DNA of 12,268 bases from Amoebophrya sp. AT5.2 (taxonomy: Eukaryota; Sar; Dinophyceae; Syndiniales; Amoebophryaceae), in the NCBI GenBank assembly GCA_005223375.1, contig RXOD01005849.1, forward strand, positions 1 to 12,268, read 5' to 3'. The number at the start of each line of letters is the position of its first letter. Positions within the stretch are counted from its first letter, which is position 1. Of the stretch, positions 9,301 through 12,268 are shown one piece after another. Position numbers and translations under genes: made by a program. Below the pieces are notes generated by a model. The model worked only from the letters and a program-made list of their open reading frames with translations. It did no database searches and had not been told where the DNA came from.

Positions 9301-10549
9301 TCAAAAGCATCTGTCCCATCTTGCAGAAATTCGCGCGGACCTTGCGGAGGGCGAGGGCCCACAGGTAAACTGTTTCCTTCCACCTCCTCCACTCGAGGGA
9401 GCCGCGCTGCGGAGGGTCATTGAGGGTCCGCATCGTAATCTCGTCGAATTTGTCGAGGGAAGATTTGTTCTTTTTCTGGACGCGGCGCAGCGATTCCCAA
9501 TCGATCAAGTCGATCGAATTGACGCCGTTTTTGCCCATCTTGCGCGGAATGGTGATATTCTCGTTGTCGGAATCGGAGTCACTGTCGCTGTTGACCGGCG
9601 GACACGACAGCTCCTCCATGCTGCCGGCCCTTTTCTTCGCGGCGTCCAGAAACTTGCGCACGCATTTGTTGGTGTTGCACTTGTGGTTCGCGGAATTGGA
9701 CGAAGCCCCGGCGGCGGTCTCCTCACCGTTGCCTCCTCCGTCTTCCTCCTCTTCCCAGCCTTCACCGAACTGCGCTTCTTCCGACAACATGTTAATGCGC
9801 TCCTTTAGATTTTTCACTTCCTGGATGACCTCGCGAGTCGTGGACTCCAGCGACGACAGGCCCAGCTTCAAGGCGCCCGTGTCCTCGTCGTCGGCTTCGC
9901 GCAGCGCGCCGAGTTCGAGTCCTCGCTCCTTGATCATCTCGCCCATCTTCTTGATGTCCTCGTAGATCTCCAGTTTGTGCATCTGCAGGTCCCGCCCCAT
10001 CAACGTGTTCGAATCGATCACCTTGTTCAATTTTTCTTCGACTTGCTGGACAAAAGAACGACAGTCTCCCTCGAGCTTGCCTAGCTTTTCGGTACCCGCG
10101 TTTTTCTCCAGCTCTATTTCGTCCACCCGGTTGGCGTGGAGCTCGAGGTCGGTGTCCAGACGTCGCAGCTCGACTTTCATTGGTTCCAGTTCCGTCGCGA
10201 TCTTCGCGATATGGTCCACCTGGTCCTTTGTCGGCGTGAGCTGCTTTGCGATGTCTGCCACCTTGTCCATCATCGGCTTGGTCAACGTTTCCAATCGCTC
10301 GTTGACCTGCTTTTGTAGACCGGCATCTTCCGCAAACAGGCGTCCGAGCAAGGCGAGCATCTTCACCTCCTCGGCCTTTCGTGCCTCTTCAGCACGCATC
10401 GCTTCCTCTTGCTCCTCCTGCACCATGCGGAGGGCGGCCTCTTTTTCCTCATCCTCTACGCGCTGCTTTTTCGTCGCTTCCTCGGCAAACTTCTGGCGGT
10501 AGTATTCCTCCGATGAGAGGAAGAATCTCTTCGCGCACTGGTTTCCCAT
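2..10549 (-). CDS. Giant Ty1/copia Gag-Pol polyprotein, C-terminus truncated by the window
   Basis: This frame encodes the retrotransposon polyprotein that builds the particle, processes it, copies the RNA and integrates the cDNA. It has 3,516 codons in the window without a stop. The ATG at 10549 is the first in the frame; a TAG at 10718-10720 closes it upstream, and the context CCGCCATGG (G at -3 and +4) is a strong eukaryotic start. Residues: coiled coil about 11-255; Gag helical region about 345-555; Cys/His cluster 693-712; protease DTG 1146-1148 and ILG 1229-1231; integrase H1416, H1421, C1444, C1447, D1476, D1535, E1571; SH3-like about 1735-1830; C2HC finger 1883-1904; reverse transcriptase D2538, D2717, D2718; RNase H D2967, E3008, D3043; ADGFTKPM 3084-3091; repeated modules 3183-3270 and 3312-3403. 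Gag and Pol share one frame with no frameshift or stop between them. Usual Ty1/copia polyproteins are about half this length. The end of the protein is not visible. Confidence 0.96.
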   Translation of the reverse strand, partial: MGNQCAKRFFLSSEEYYRQKFAEEATKKQRVEDEEKEAALRMVQEEQEEAMRAEEARKAEEVKMLALLGRLFAEDAGLQKQVNERLETLTKPMMDKVADIAKQLTPTKDQVDHIAKIATELEPMKVELRRLDTDLELHANRVDEIELEKNAGTEKLGKLEGDCRSFVQQVEEKLNKVIDSNTLMGRDLQMHKLEIYEDIKKMGEMIKERGLELGALREADDEDTGALKLGLSSLESTTREVIQEVKNLKERINMLSEEAQFGEGWEEEEDGGGNGEETAAGASSNSANHKCNTNKCVRKFLDAAKKRAGSMEELSCPPVNSDSDSDSDNENITIPRKMGKNGVNSIDLIDWESLRRVQKKNKSSLDKFDEITMRTLNDPPQRGSLEWRRWKETVYLWALALRKVRANFCKMGQMLLNKSFVGHEGEYSMAVSASTTRDLVEIMLHLDTKFSIPVRAIIEKREEIIPKIVRLDGQSPVMFLQLLNMIFIREAEISTKGARSDHNKAMRGLSALRLEHNTEQLIKSKLPTEVDEMEFLMLENLIDTLGVKDTVRYDATGKKHEPNKAGEKDWISELMVAMGERMRGDSSSHSTHMNNYFNVKSNTTAGAAGGLHYTTPNQQEPGGPVGGQNFATPGGPGAPAGGAPTKDSRVELRAKDAQFWRDLAKTAEPQKEVKLKARMENLLSKKNQKDYWCEFGDWCESVPKTGDCIRRHTGPEFGRLIRKFEDNNPAGYAKWKKVQDERKKAEQQQKAAAKATTKARDRQQTESKSSKIMCTNAAEGATSEQKCKSDPSITVQINIGTSSCSVQKHSEGKKDSVQRGGSLTVPSVSPPKHLSSPDSASYADMVKITPVQQSTGREAEKSKSSEKSKPSTGTSSSSKPSPPSSISDLRLSEIGGGGGGGQQEISAERSQLSRDASVFNKRLPDSSSDFWQQPPSKKVAGASSFRHPVFRDTSIPSLSSSSDVEMDMSGASGKSLGELNERINPSSQNRFAALGDENAHSLEQAARETKQPSSRQSASSMSDIQMSPEQRASEVPSVHQHRDSLAVDGKGDDLEKAKQKSVLPVIAEEKGRDEVTELIRRIAPLTNFHVPTSAPPTQPEVLLFTEAKRGSYEAGTYDRSRAEFASHVLFMTRSPDSPLTGLVLADTGCTHNPMPESIYRNVQHLCPGGKVLLGEEVRSGTAANDREDESAPRARYYVILFFRVNNCDQLFQAKFVIVDGGSVASFPLILGLPFMHEYGVDISMKTKPPQLKIGADTFQCAEQPLPMVELTFVEQHTAVGRYPVFKSSIEKAIDSVEGDDTSTDADCEATRSRSGSPESSVQEEALNLYTTPSSPVTWQPQNAATRVRLSVAQMLYSADEDLLLNEAFLEEVGNIIREDGENNPAEAAAPANEETPAEKKERLRKQALRTYMQKEHRSLGHSKTAELLFEGEALEVLREVRAACRLCGMYDDAHAIRTRGALLQFAPDRNVIWIMDALPTRVGLLIKVLDACSRFRHAELVDTHPAYGGKVGAAIRCFHAAKRRMGGEPETLVVDLGSELVSTRFKHCVGVVNTKIKVVGFKAAHKISKIEQDNGPTRMHLNKLVNPPFEPWLELLLWSYATHSEDQEFFEFDHADLIKQVLKIRVDANDYPEETEVKRLLIEEYLWQTNNKPILGTCLSSQNFHAGSFARGTRDWEFLYEETLVMGHGSKCEADVFMQRAAKVQRACTDVVVSRDLEMYARRREIVSRTYKRGRKLKLKDGEEEPILAKSFPLGMRVYVRRDETSKFHKYVDGEVQGTDEHQQTVAVRVNGKTLDYDVTDVATEKPADTGSYVAEFFPDQDMLDLVRDRGGVVVFDNEVDEEEQNNQEVLHVPRRDLFYKLKDGVSTHKPKSVGGIAGGHVCEYCQQVFTSRHRLLQHINTTCKECRLSTVYREGQRTGVSFSTMPPDVVLPPIHDPNVRVSLPLKSCMRQSSSYGGEKISSSSSSSDGAGAGETAEKKASLPSGSDDDLPLRDTDRAKAVQLQVQEERLLAETLVGAVSVMPLDYPYHHDAGFRDHVKWAQEEDLTSFRWRGRIFHETNEGKWELDQSRSDVEEEPRSGIESYFGDSIFDGEAPAPLGSIARHVVEETTINDRLGADGLGPAGPREVESQVETLAEARTRRHAARQERLERLDAGRVKAPKRPRPAEPVVSSSSSSDFSSSDSMVAPEVKAMPPTEKKLKTSTVANFVGYTSARHHQLKDKQRVQLADGERLFQGGILNEKVRKQVNRFKTSVELTVGNGEIFLASSAEAPDSDVARAYDFTALPIIDKLLRKSARQTQTFKLLKGPNQVCFSLSQLLNGRCIKGELTAKDNRDVQYVVVEAQIHRDKAGGHLDPGRHCNLRFGPGHTPTFIDDEEAKREVADTWVVRMYYEACADSHEAVETYAAGTKSTSLTVDLEDARKLGFASYAYAACCAEVRAVDGNGVLGKRYKRSELEALGKKNIVTSRWLLVVKVERVSGKFQRVKARWITHGFKDLRYRRGNGQEPNARSYTLGDATFIALVQFLQARRVPPSLGDIKEAFLRGMEFTELYEDVEDQEVFLQIPRAIIEMEIEGVEPLDECVQQVKSLYGNKDAPMGWEKKWWQACGTAGLQQSVSDPSLWLYYANAAEQQAMVNGTEKEHFLDMLDKLKRIPKKNLESRVKLLEAGSRPREVEVAKARSSHNVVNPHSLVLNGQVLPHSQRKDDPLGAMGMHVDDSLSGGELLFHLRAMIVFEFFELGSFTTIGPGQRENYVGREIMVVPMCFDQLQLQKHLATNSDRVAASGFAPLEGTVEQPTEEELKAAEATTGIARDLPVTEYPTSKSIQYDPMWFLENNRVEMDVVYYISQASYAAKMKEITSEEIKEYIRKRRVTTNFWAKKELKSPIRGKLGELIWLQKCNGVICEEVSRLAGEAHIAEQLEDLEEIDLFLARLNNIILISQLPETNTRRVYYLAPLRKHYLGSGGDAGMERLGGTAFLAAEAVLRTTHLSMHHGKPKRVFHSSTGIELLCQRIQSSENVFLSQILFDLSLTQINRAVLQISDSRNCTSEPSERNLKPDHYSLAMLIREGLLEVKHGPGPDMWADGFTKPMRQSNAFLLHLAVNWGLLNASMMKVVLEHVGRIAKREQDRADQLQELIEKNAERDLKGEEELSSDSEDDGEAGAGIYTCCAGAVMRIRGGNTGFWTEDIGSCQRVHNAPRNWLATPVCADVSEEEARKWFLTMRTTRVTFQDEEGGSVVVEDTWHVGEQKPVCEGSLRPWTGTTTFYKRAEFFDKMVLPKRAKANPFVTPNSRGTPTKSKRQVAPKLHNIPDIWIESENNFQRKHTTSRVARFTPVGVGGMSEENAKKWVGEARVTRYRFDADSTALPMTQIQDLWRSAPGKGHAPVLDGARWTGTTTFPKRAGMQGKWLWTKPEDEASSGEELDPATNTANAKYSENVLTKSTSTPPSRVATLGTTSSIGSASIDESKSDNPLYELGRGTSRFHGGLLNQQRQPQVLHTSCCGPAGTAGKQTAVE
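341..616 (-). repeat. C-terminal module copy 2 (92 residues), unrecognised
   Basis: Residues 3312-3403. Starts DIW and ends ARWTGTTTFPKRA. It matches copy 1 along its whole length with few length changes (W-x7-Q-R-x-H-x3-R-x4-TPV, SEENAKKW, TRYRF, DLW, WTGTTTF) but the DNA has diverged, so the duplication is old or selected at protein level. About 41 residues separate the two copies; that spacer is basic (PKRAKANPF, TKSKRQVAPK). Confidence 0.75.
740..1003 (-). repeat. C-terminal module copy 1 (88 residues), unrecognised
   Basis: Residues 3183-3270, beyond the RNase H. Starts GFW and ends RPWTGTTTFYKRA. Shared with copy 2 at identical spacing from the first Trp: Q-R-x-H, then R, then TPV; afterwards SEE-x-A-x-K-W, TR-x(2)-F, D-x-W and WTGTTTF-x-KRA. 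No family is recognised. Conserved Trp, His and Arg with a Thr-rich end suggest a folded small domain rather than low-complexity sequence. Confidence 0.75.
1265..1687 (-). other. RNase H domain, copia type
   Basis: The domain would remove RNA from the RNA-DNA hybrid. Candidate catalytic acids are D2967 (GGDAGM, copia SDADW), E3008 (HSSTGIE, copia SSTEAE) and D3043 (ISDSRN, copia CDNQ); their separations of 41 and 35 residues fit the family. It closes with EVKHGPGPDMWADGFTKPM, equivalent to the strongly conserved copia ending ...ADxxTKxL, containing D3085. Copia polyproteins normally stop shortly after this motif; here the frame continues for at least 425 residues. Confidence 0.85.
2255..3232 (-). 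other. Reverse transcriptase domain (RVT_2 type)
   Basis: The domain would synthesise cDNA from the element RNA. The copia hallmarks appear in order: VTSRWLLVVKV and VKARWITHGFKD (finger region; compare the copia KW-x-KAR-x-V-x-G-F pattern), GDIKEAFLRG with catalytic D2538, VFLQIPRA, VKSLYGNKDAPMGW (copia KSLYGLKQAPRxW), and MHVDDSLSGG with D2717 and D2718. It ends with ELGSFTTIGPGQRENYVGREI, equivalent to the copia DLG...FLG-x-E-I segment. His replaces the usual Tyr in Y-x-D-D. All three catalytic Asp residues are kept. Confidence 0.93.
2419..2447. repeat. Perfect 10-bp inverted repeat beside the RT active-site codons
   Basis: The arms ctcccagagg (2419-2428) and cctctgggag (2438-2447) are exact reverse complements around a 9-nt loop. 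In the mRNA this hairpin would lie just 5' of the codons for GMHVDD (DD at 2396-2401). It may be coincidental within coding sequence. Confidence 0.6.
3233..4837 (-). other. Long Ser/acidic linker region ahead of the reverse transcriptase
   Basis: Residues about 1905-2439 have no domain I recognise. They include Ser runs (six Ser at about 4638-4656; SSSSSDFSSSDS near 3979-4019), an Arg/Glu-rich helical stretch near 4085-4150, and some more ordered-looking patches (FRWRGRIFHE near 4382-4411; KLLKGPNQVCFSLSQLLNGR near 3565-3640). The stretch may hold cleavage sites and unrecognised small domains. It accounts for about 530 of the extra residues compared with ordinary copia elements. Confidence 0.6.
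4838..4903 (-). other. C2HC zinc finger between integrase and reverse transcriptase
   Basis: Residues 1883-1904 read C-x2-C-x3-F-x5-L-x2-H-x4-C (CEYCQQVF ... LLQHINTTC). This is the TFIIIA-type C2H2 layout with the conserved Phe and Leu in place and the last His replaced by Cys. Three residues on is another Cys (C1907). Such a finger is not a standard part of Ty1/copia polyproteins. A role in DNA or RNA contact by the mature integrase is inferred. Confidence 0.7.
5060..5347 (-). other. SH3-like region after the integrase core
   Basis: Residues about 1735-1830 follow a basic stretch (YKRGRKLKLK) and contain a beta-rich pattern: GMRVYVRRD, then KYVDGEVQG, then TVAVRVNGKTLDYDV. Short strands broken by Gly/Asp turns with a VYVRR start resemble SH3/Tudor-like barrels found at the C-terminus of many integrases. 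I infer a DNA- or chromatin-contact domain that could influence target choice. No named family can be assigned by eye. Confidence 0.45.
5750..6328 (-). other. Integrase: HHCC zinc-binding and DDE catalytic core
   Basis: The domain would join retrotransposon cDNA to host DNA. The zinc-binding part is H1416-x4-H1421-x22-C1444-x2-C1447 (EHRSLGHS ... CRLC), matching the integrase-type H-x4-H-x(20-30)-C-x2-C. The core has D1476 (VIWIMD), D1535 (VVDLGSE) and E1571 (KISKIEQDNG), with exactly 35 residues between the second Asp and the Glu, the D,D(35)E rule. The usual copia sequence around the last Glu (NGxxER-like) is altered: here the Glu lies before DNGPTR. All three catalytic acids are present, so activity is plausible. 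Confidence 0.9.
6800..7147 (-). other. Retropepsin-like aspartic protease domain
   Basis: The domain would cut the polyprotein into its mature parts. The active-site motif is LADTGCTHNPM with Asp1146; copia proteases carry D-[ST]-G-[AC]-[ST]-x-H at this point, so the trailing THNPM supports the copia assignment. The second hallmark, ILGLPF (residues 1229-1234), is 83 residues after DTG, a normal retropepsin spacing. Retropepsins work as dimers with one Asp each, which fits a single DTG. Cleavage sites cannot be predicted from sequence here. Confidence 0.88.
7847..7867 (-). repeat. GGT/GGA microsatellite encoding seven glycines
   Basis: Seven consecutive Gly codons (GGA, GGA, GGT x4, GGA in sense order) lie in the Ser/Pro-rich linker between Gag and the protease. 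They keep the reading frame. The run looks like a flexible spacer grown by slippage. Confidence 0.85.
8414..8473 (-). other. Cys/His cluster, possible nucleocapsid zinc motif
   Basis: Residues 693-712 contain C-x5-C-x8-C-x3-H (C693, C699, C708, H712), rich in Trp and Arg around the ligands. This sits where copia Gag proteins normally carry the C-x2-C-x4-H-x4-C zinc knuckle that binds genomic RNA, and no classical knuckle was found elsewhere in Gag. The spacing is closer to a CCCH-type RNA-binding finger, though not a standard one. It is followed by a Lys/Gln/Ala-rich basic stretch, consistent with RNA binding. Zinc binding is inferred. Confidence 0.5.
8885..9517 (-). other. Gag/capsid-like helical region
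   Basis: Residues about 345-555 form a non-repetitive, mostly helical-looking stretch with aromatic and hydrophobic anchors, such as LEWRRWKETVYLWALALRK and PVMFLQLLNMIFIREAE. Its place between the coiled coil and a Cys/His cluster is where Ty1/copia Gag carries its capsid (UBN2-like) domain. Assignment rests on position and predicted helical character; I cannot show similarity to a particular Gag family. An acidic Ser-Asp run (SDSDSDSD, near 9550-9585) precedes it. Confidence 0.55.
9785..10519 (-). other. N-terminal charged coiled-coil region of the polyprotein
   Basis: Residues about 11-255 are dense in Glu, Lys, Arg, Gln and Ala with hydrophobic residues at heptad-like spacing (for example EEARKAEEVKMLALL and VEEKLNKVIDSNTL), as expected of a long coiled coil. 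It sits directly behind the possible lipidated N-terminus and ahead of the capsid-like region, so a matrix-like or oligomerising role is a reasonable inference. I do not recognise a named family. Low-complexity coiled coils are weak evidence for homology. Confidence 0.7.
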
Positions 10550-10560
10550 GGCGGACGACT
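10538..10560 (-). promoter_or_regulatory. Start-codon context and possible N-myristoylation signal
   Basis: On the minus strand the ATG sits in CCGCCATGG, with G at -3 and +4, matching a strong eukaryotic initiation context. No other in-frame ATG occurs between it and the upstream TAG at 10718-10720. The encoded start is MGNQCAK: Gly2, a small residue (Ala) at position 6 and Lys at position 7 fit the usual N-myristoyltransferase preferences, and Cys5 could be palmitoylated. Membrane anchoring of Gag is inferred from this short motif only. Confidence 0.7.
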
Positions 10561-10566
10561 GCACTA

Positions 10567-10726
10567 GCTGCACGCGATGTTGGCGTGTCGCAGCTGTCGA
10601 AGATTGTGTCTTGGAAAAAACCGGATGACGGTGGCTGCACGCGATGATGGCGTGTGGCAGCGCACTATGAAAACCGGATGACTGTGGCTGCACGCGATGA
10701 TGGCGTGTGGCAGCGCACTATGAAAA
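10567..10726 (-). repeat. Leader tandem repeats with a shared stem-loop
   Basis: Two 53-bp units, 10621-10673 and 10674-10726, differ at one base (10630/10683). A shortened, diverged third unit covers about 10567-10620 and joins the start-codon region. All three keep GCTGCACGC - 7-nt loop - GCGT - 3-nt bulge - GCAGC (10687-10714, 10634-10661, 10567-10594), so each can fold into the same bulged hairpin. The array lies just upstream of the polyprotein ATG. Packaging or translational control is inferred. Confidence 0.85.
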
Positions 10727-10803
10727 AATCTGCAGAATTTGTCGACAGCAGCGGAAATACTTCGCTTCGCGGTTGAAGTGAAGCTGTCGCCGTGTCGATC
10801 TGG

Positions 10804-10827
10804 AAGTGTGAGGAGACGTTCACACTT
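10804..10827. repeat. Hairpin in the leader
   Basis: aagtgtg (10804-10810) and cacactt (10821-10827) are perfect 7-bp arms around a 10-nt loop, extendable by G-T pairs. It lies between the TATA-like box and the repeat array, so it would be in the leader RNA. Confidence 0.5.
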
Positions 10828-10911
10828 TTCGCGTTCTGGAAGCTGTTTCGCAGGTGGCTCTGGGCCTCACCATACTAAAAACGACGGACTAATTTACACA
10901 AAACTTACTGA

Positions 10912-10927
10912 CAACGTACACACGTTG
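10912..10927. repeat. Short inverted repeat near the predicted transcript start
   Basis: caacgt (10912-10917) and acgttg (10922-10927) pair over a 4-nt loop. It lies about 45-65 bp downstream of the TATA-like box. The arms are too short to assign a role. Confidence 0.4.
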
Positions 10928-10972
10928 ACGTCGACTTCCCACCAGCAGAATGCACTGCTGTCCAGATCGCGG

Positions 10973-10979
10973 TTTTATA
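10973..10979 (-). promoter_or_regulatory. TATA-like box
   Basis: The minus strand reads AATATAAAACC, a good TATA match, 424 bp ahead of the polyprotein ATG. If used, transcription would begin near 10945-10950 and the leader would include the whole stem-loop array. There is no supporting element beyond position and match, and some protist lineages do not use TATA boxes. Confidence 0.4.
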
Positions 10980-11180
10980 TTTGCCTTACTGGTTCTCAAA
11001 AGGGACCTACACAGGTTTCCACTCATTCAGATTGAAATCCACATGCAGGACGGTTCATGTTCGTGTGTTTCCGCAAACGCACAGAGAAGCAGTTCTACCC
11101 AGGATGATGAGATGATGAATGCTACTTTTCTCAGGCGGTTTGAAAAACCAAGCAGAGAAGAAAGACAACAAAACCGAAGC

Positions 11181-11204
11181 AGCGTTCGCATGTCAGTGAA
11201 CGCT
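11181..11204. repeat. Hairpin in the candidate LTR region
   Basis: agcgttc (11181-11187) and gaacgct (11198-11204) are perfect 7-bp arms around a 10-nt loop. On the minus strand it directly follows a purine run, AGAAAAAGGGAG (about 11203-11214). Whether it marks an element boundary cannot be decided without the partner LTR. Confidence 0.45.
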
Positions 11205-11588
11205 CCCTTTTTCTGTGCCTTGCCTCGTGTTTGCTAGCTCGCAAGTAGGAAAAACACCGACCAATGAAAGAAACTGGAATGAGAAATAGAAGATGAGCGC
11301 CTGCCTTTGCAGCGCGCGAGACGTGGTGTTGGGTCGTGCTGAAGTCTACGCCGTGCAAACGGATTATAGCTGTACAGAACGACCTATAGAAATTGATCCT
11401 TTCAGTGCTTGAAATTGCAAGATATCGAGCTAAAGTGTAAAGTTGTAAAAATAGAAGTAAACAAGAATTGCTGATTGAAATTGCCAATAATTCAGAGATG
11501 TGCTTCTTTACGCGGGAGCCCCGTTTGCCCTGTTGGCACGAACTCGCTCCCGCCACCGCAACCATTCATCTCCGGTCCCTTTTATGCA

Positions 11589-12268
11589 TTAATCCACATC
11601 GCCCCACGGCTTTGAGAAAGTTGTTCTCCACAGCTTCAGCTGTGCGCTTTCCCCTCCCGCAGGTGCAGGTGGCCTTCGTACTCGCCCCTGGCTCCCGCCC
11701 ATCCACTCGTCGGTGTACCGCCGCTGCTCCGTGCCCTCCGGGTCTGTGGCCCAGTTATAGAACGTCACCCGCCGCAGTCCGAGTTGTGACTGAGTAGGAC
11801 CGCCCGCAATTCCCGTTTCCAACGGAAATAACAGCGCGTCTGCCCGCTCCCCACTATGCCAAAACTCCCAACACATGGGAGTTTGCTTCCAGAAACCGCC
11901 TCGCCTTCCTGCTGTTGCCGTGATTACCGCTGGTGTGGTTGTTACCGTTTCCGCTGGGTTTTTACCCTTCCCCTGCCCCTGTTTCGACGCTGTTCCAGGT
12001 CGGGAACCCATCAGGTTACCGCTGCCCGGTTTTCCAGGTGTCGACCGCCAGGAAACAGGAGAGGAATCGCGTTTCCCCCGGTCCTTCGCGCCCCGTTTGC
12101 CAGCGCCGTCCCTCCCGCGGGGAGGAAAACCCGCCGCACCCTTGGAGGAAGGCCCCTCTCGCTGCCGCTCAGCAGCTGAAGGCCCAAAAACCAGGGAAGA
12201 AGGGGACGAAGAAGCAGCCGGATGGGTCGTCGTGTCCAGCGTCCGCGATGTTGTATCGTTTTTGATAC
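11589..12268 (-). CDS. 3' end of a second frame carrying a related C-terminal module (partial)
   Basis: The minus-strand frame is open from the right edge to a TAA at 11589-11591, giving at least 225 residues; its start is outside, although an internal ATG exists at 12011. The first part is Ser/Pro/Gly/Lys/Arg-rich, without a recognised domain. The last 95 residues or so (11616-11897) look ordered and match the modules after the RNase H of the large polyprotein: GFW start, W-x10-H-x3-R at the same spacing, a Pro shortly after, RVTF, D-x-W, and a WRTTF end. Similarity is weak but collinear. I infer the tail of a related copia element lying upstream in the same orientation; an independent gene with the same module, or a short first ORF of the same element, cannot be excluded. 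GC content and the open frame support real coding. Confidence 0.6.
   Translation of the reverse strand, partial: IKNDTTSRTLDTTTHPAASSSPSSLVFGPSAAERQREGPSSKGAAGFPPRGRDGAGKRGAKDRGKRDSSPVSWRSTPGKPGSGNLMGSRPGTASKQGQGKGKNPAETVTTTPAVITATAGRRGGFWKQTPMCWEFWHSGERADALLFPLETGIAGGPTQSQLGLRRVTFYNWATDPEGTEQRRYTDEWMGGSQGRVRRPPAPAGGESAQLKLWRTTFSKPWGDVD

Larger units (their letters stand above)
1..10979 (-). mobile_element. Ty1/copia-type LTR retrotransposon, partial (3' end outside window)
   Basis: Seen: one minus-strand polyprotein encodes, in order, a Gag-like region, an aspartic protease, an integrase, a reverse transcriptase and an RNase H, preceded by a leader with repeats and a TATA-like box. Known: integrase before reverse transcriptase separates Ty1/copia (Pseudoviridae) from Ty3/gypsy, where integrase follows RNase H. 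Inferred: the element is young, because a coding region of over 10.5 kb has no stop or frameshift. Its 3' end, including the polyprotein stop, polypurine tract and 3' LTR, lies left of position 1. The right limit given here is the TATA-like box and is arbitrary; the true 5' LTR may extend towards 11588. No terminal repeat or target-site duplication can be tested with one end missing. Confidence 0.88.
10727..11588 (-). other. Non-coding leader and candidate LTR region
   Basis: This stretch of about 860 bp separates the stop of the right-hand frame from the leader repeats. It is visibly richer in A and T than the flanking coding sequence, especially 11340-11510, and I see no convincing gene in it. 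It holds a TATA-like box, three short hairpins and an 8-bp tandem duplication (11103-11118). An LTR is expected here, but no TG...CA ends, polypurine tract or tRNA-matching primer site could be fixed, since its partner copy is outside the window. Confidence 0.55.

Noticed and set aside
8258..9808. A 516-residue plus-strand ORF, the longest closed ORF in the window
   Set aside because: It is exactly antisense and codon-aligned to the Gag region. It stays open because the real minus-strand frame has no TTA, CTA or TCA codons in phase there. Its translation is Leu/Arg-rich without recognisable domains.
10856..10872. Possible primer binding site (minus strand TGGTGAGGCCC...)
   Set aside because: It begins TGG as a primer site should, but the implied tRNA would have G instead of the near-invariant C at position 61 of the T stem. 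No other TGG in the region gave a credible tRNA 3' end.
11103..11118. Tandem 8-bp duplication gatgatga
   Set aside because: Too short and simple to mean anything beyond slippage.
11131..11565. A 144-residue minus-strand ORF between the two coding regions
   Set aside because: It lies in A/T-richer sequence, contains no recognisable domain, and its hydrophobic stretches look like translated T-rich DNA. It could be real but I cannot support it.
10998..11583. 10-bp inverted repeat aaaagggacc / ggtccctttt at 10998-11007 and 11574-11583
   Set aside because: The match does not extend beyond 10 bp, and one such pair is expected with appreciable chance in about 870 bp. LTR ends should be direct, with only very short inverted termini.
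1..12268. CRISPR arrays, tRNA or rRNA genes, bacterial operon signals
   Set aside because: No spaced direct repeats, cloverleaf-compatible sequence or rRNA-like segment was seen, and gene content is that of a eukaryotic retroelement.

Overview
The window looks like nuclear DNA of a eukaryote, probably a GC-rich unicellular one such as an alga or other protist. The lineage is inferred only from the kind of element present and from composition. Almost the whole window is one very large Ty1/copia-type LTR retrotransposon read on the minus strand. The main observation is a single uninterrupted minus-strand reading frame. It runs from an ATG at 10549 to the left edge of the window: 3,516 codons with no stop, and the stop lies outside. 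I checked it codon by codon; the frame is also open upstream of the ATG as far as a TAG at 10718-10720. Because its stop is not in the window, the frame is easily missed, and the many plus-strand ORFs that cover it are antisense shadows.

Domain order along the polyprotein, from right to left in window coordinates: an N-terminus with a myristoylation-like signal (MGNQCAK); a long charged coiled coil; a helical Gag/capsid-like region; a C-x5-C-x8-C-x3-H cluster; Ser-rich linkers; an aspartic protease (DTG...ILG); an integrase (H-x4-H-x22-C-x2-C, then D, D-x35-E); an SH3-like region after the integrase core; a C2HC zinc finger; a long Ser/acidic linker; a reverse transcriptase (catalytic D in GDIKEAF, then HVDD); an RNase H ending in ADGFTKPM; and an extension of more than 420 residues holding two copies of an unrecognised module of about 90 residues. 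Integrase ahead of reverse transcriptase is the Ty1/copia order. Ty1/copia polyproteins are usually about 1,300-1,800 residues, so this one is about twice the normal size or more, and it is intact.

Upstream of the ATG (10550-11588) is non-coding leader or LTR-like sequence. It contains two near-identical 53-bp tandem repeats plus a diverged third unit, each able to form the same stem-loop, several short hairpins, and a TATA-like box at 10973-10979. I could not define LTR ends, a primer binding site or a polypurine tract, because the partner LTR would lie outside the window.

From 11589 to the right edge lies the 3' end of a second minus-strand coding frame, open at the window edge and ending in TAA. 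Its C-terminus carries what looks like a third, diverged copy of the module seen after the RNase H. The simplest reading is that this is the 3' end of another element of the same family in head-to-tail arrangement, so that 10720-11588 may be or contain a shared LTR. A separate host or accessory gene with the same module is the alternative.
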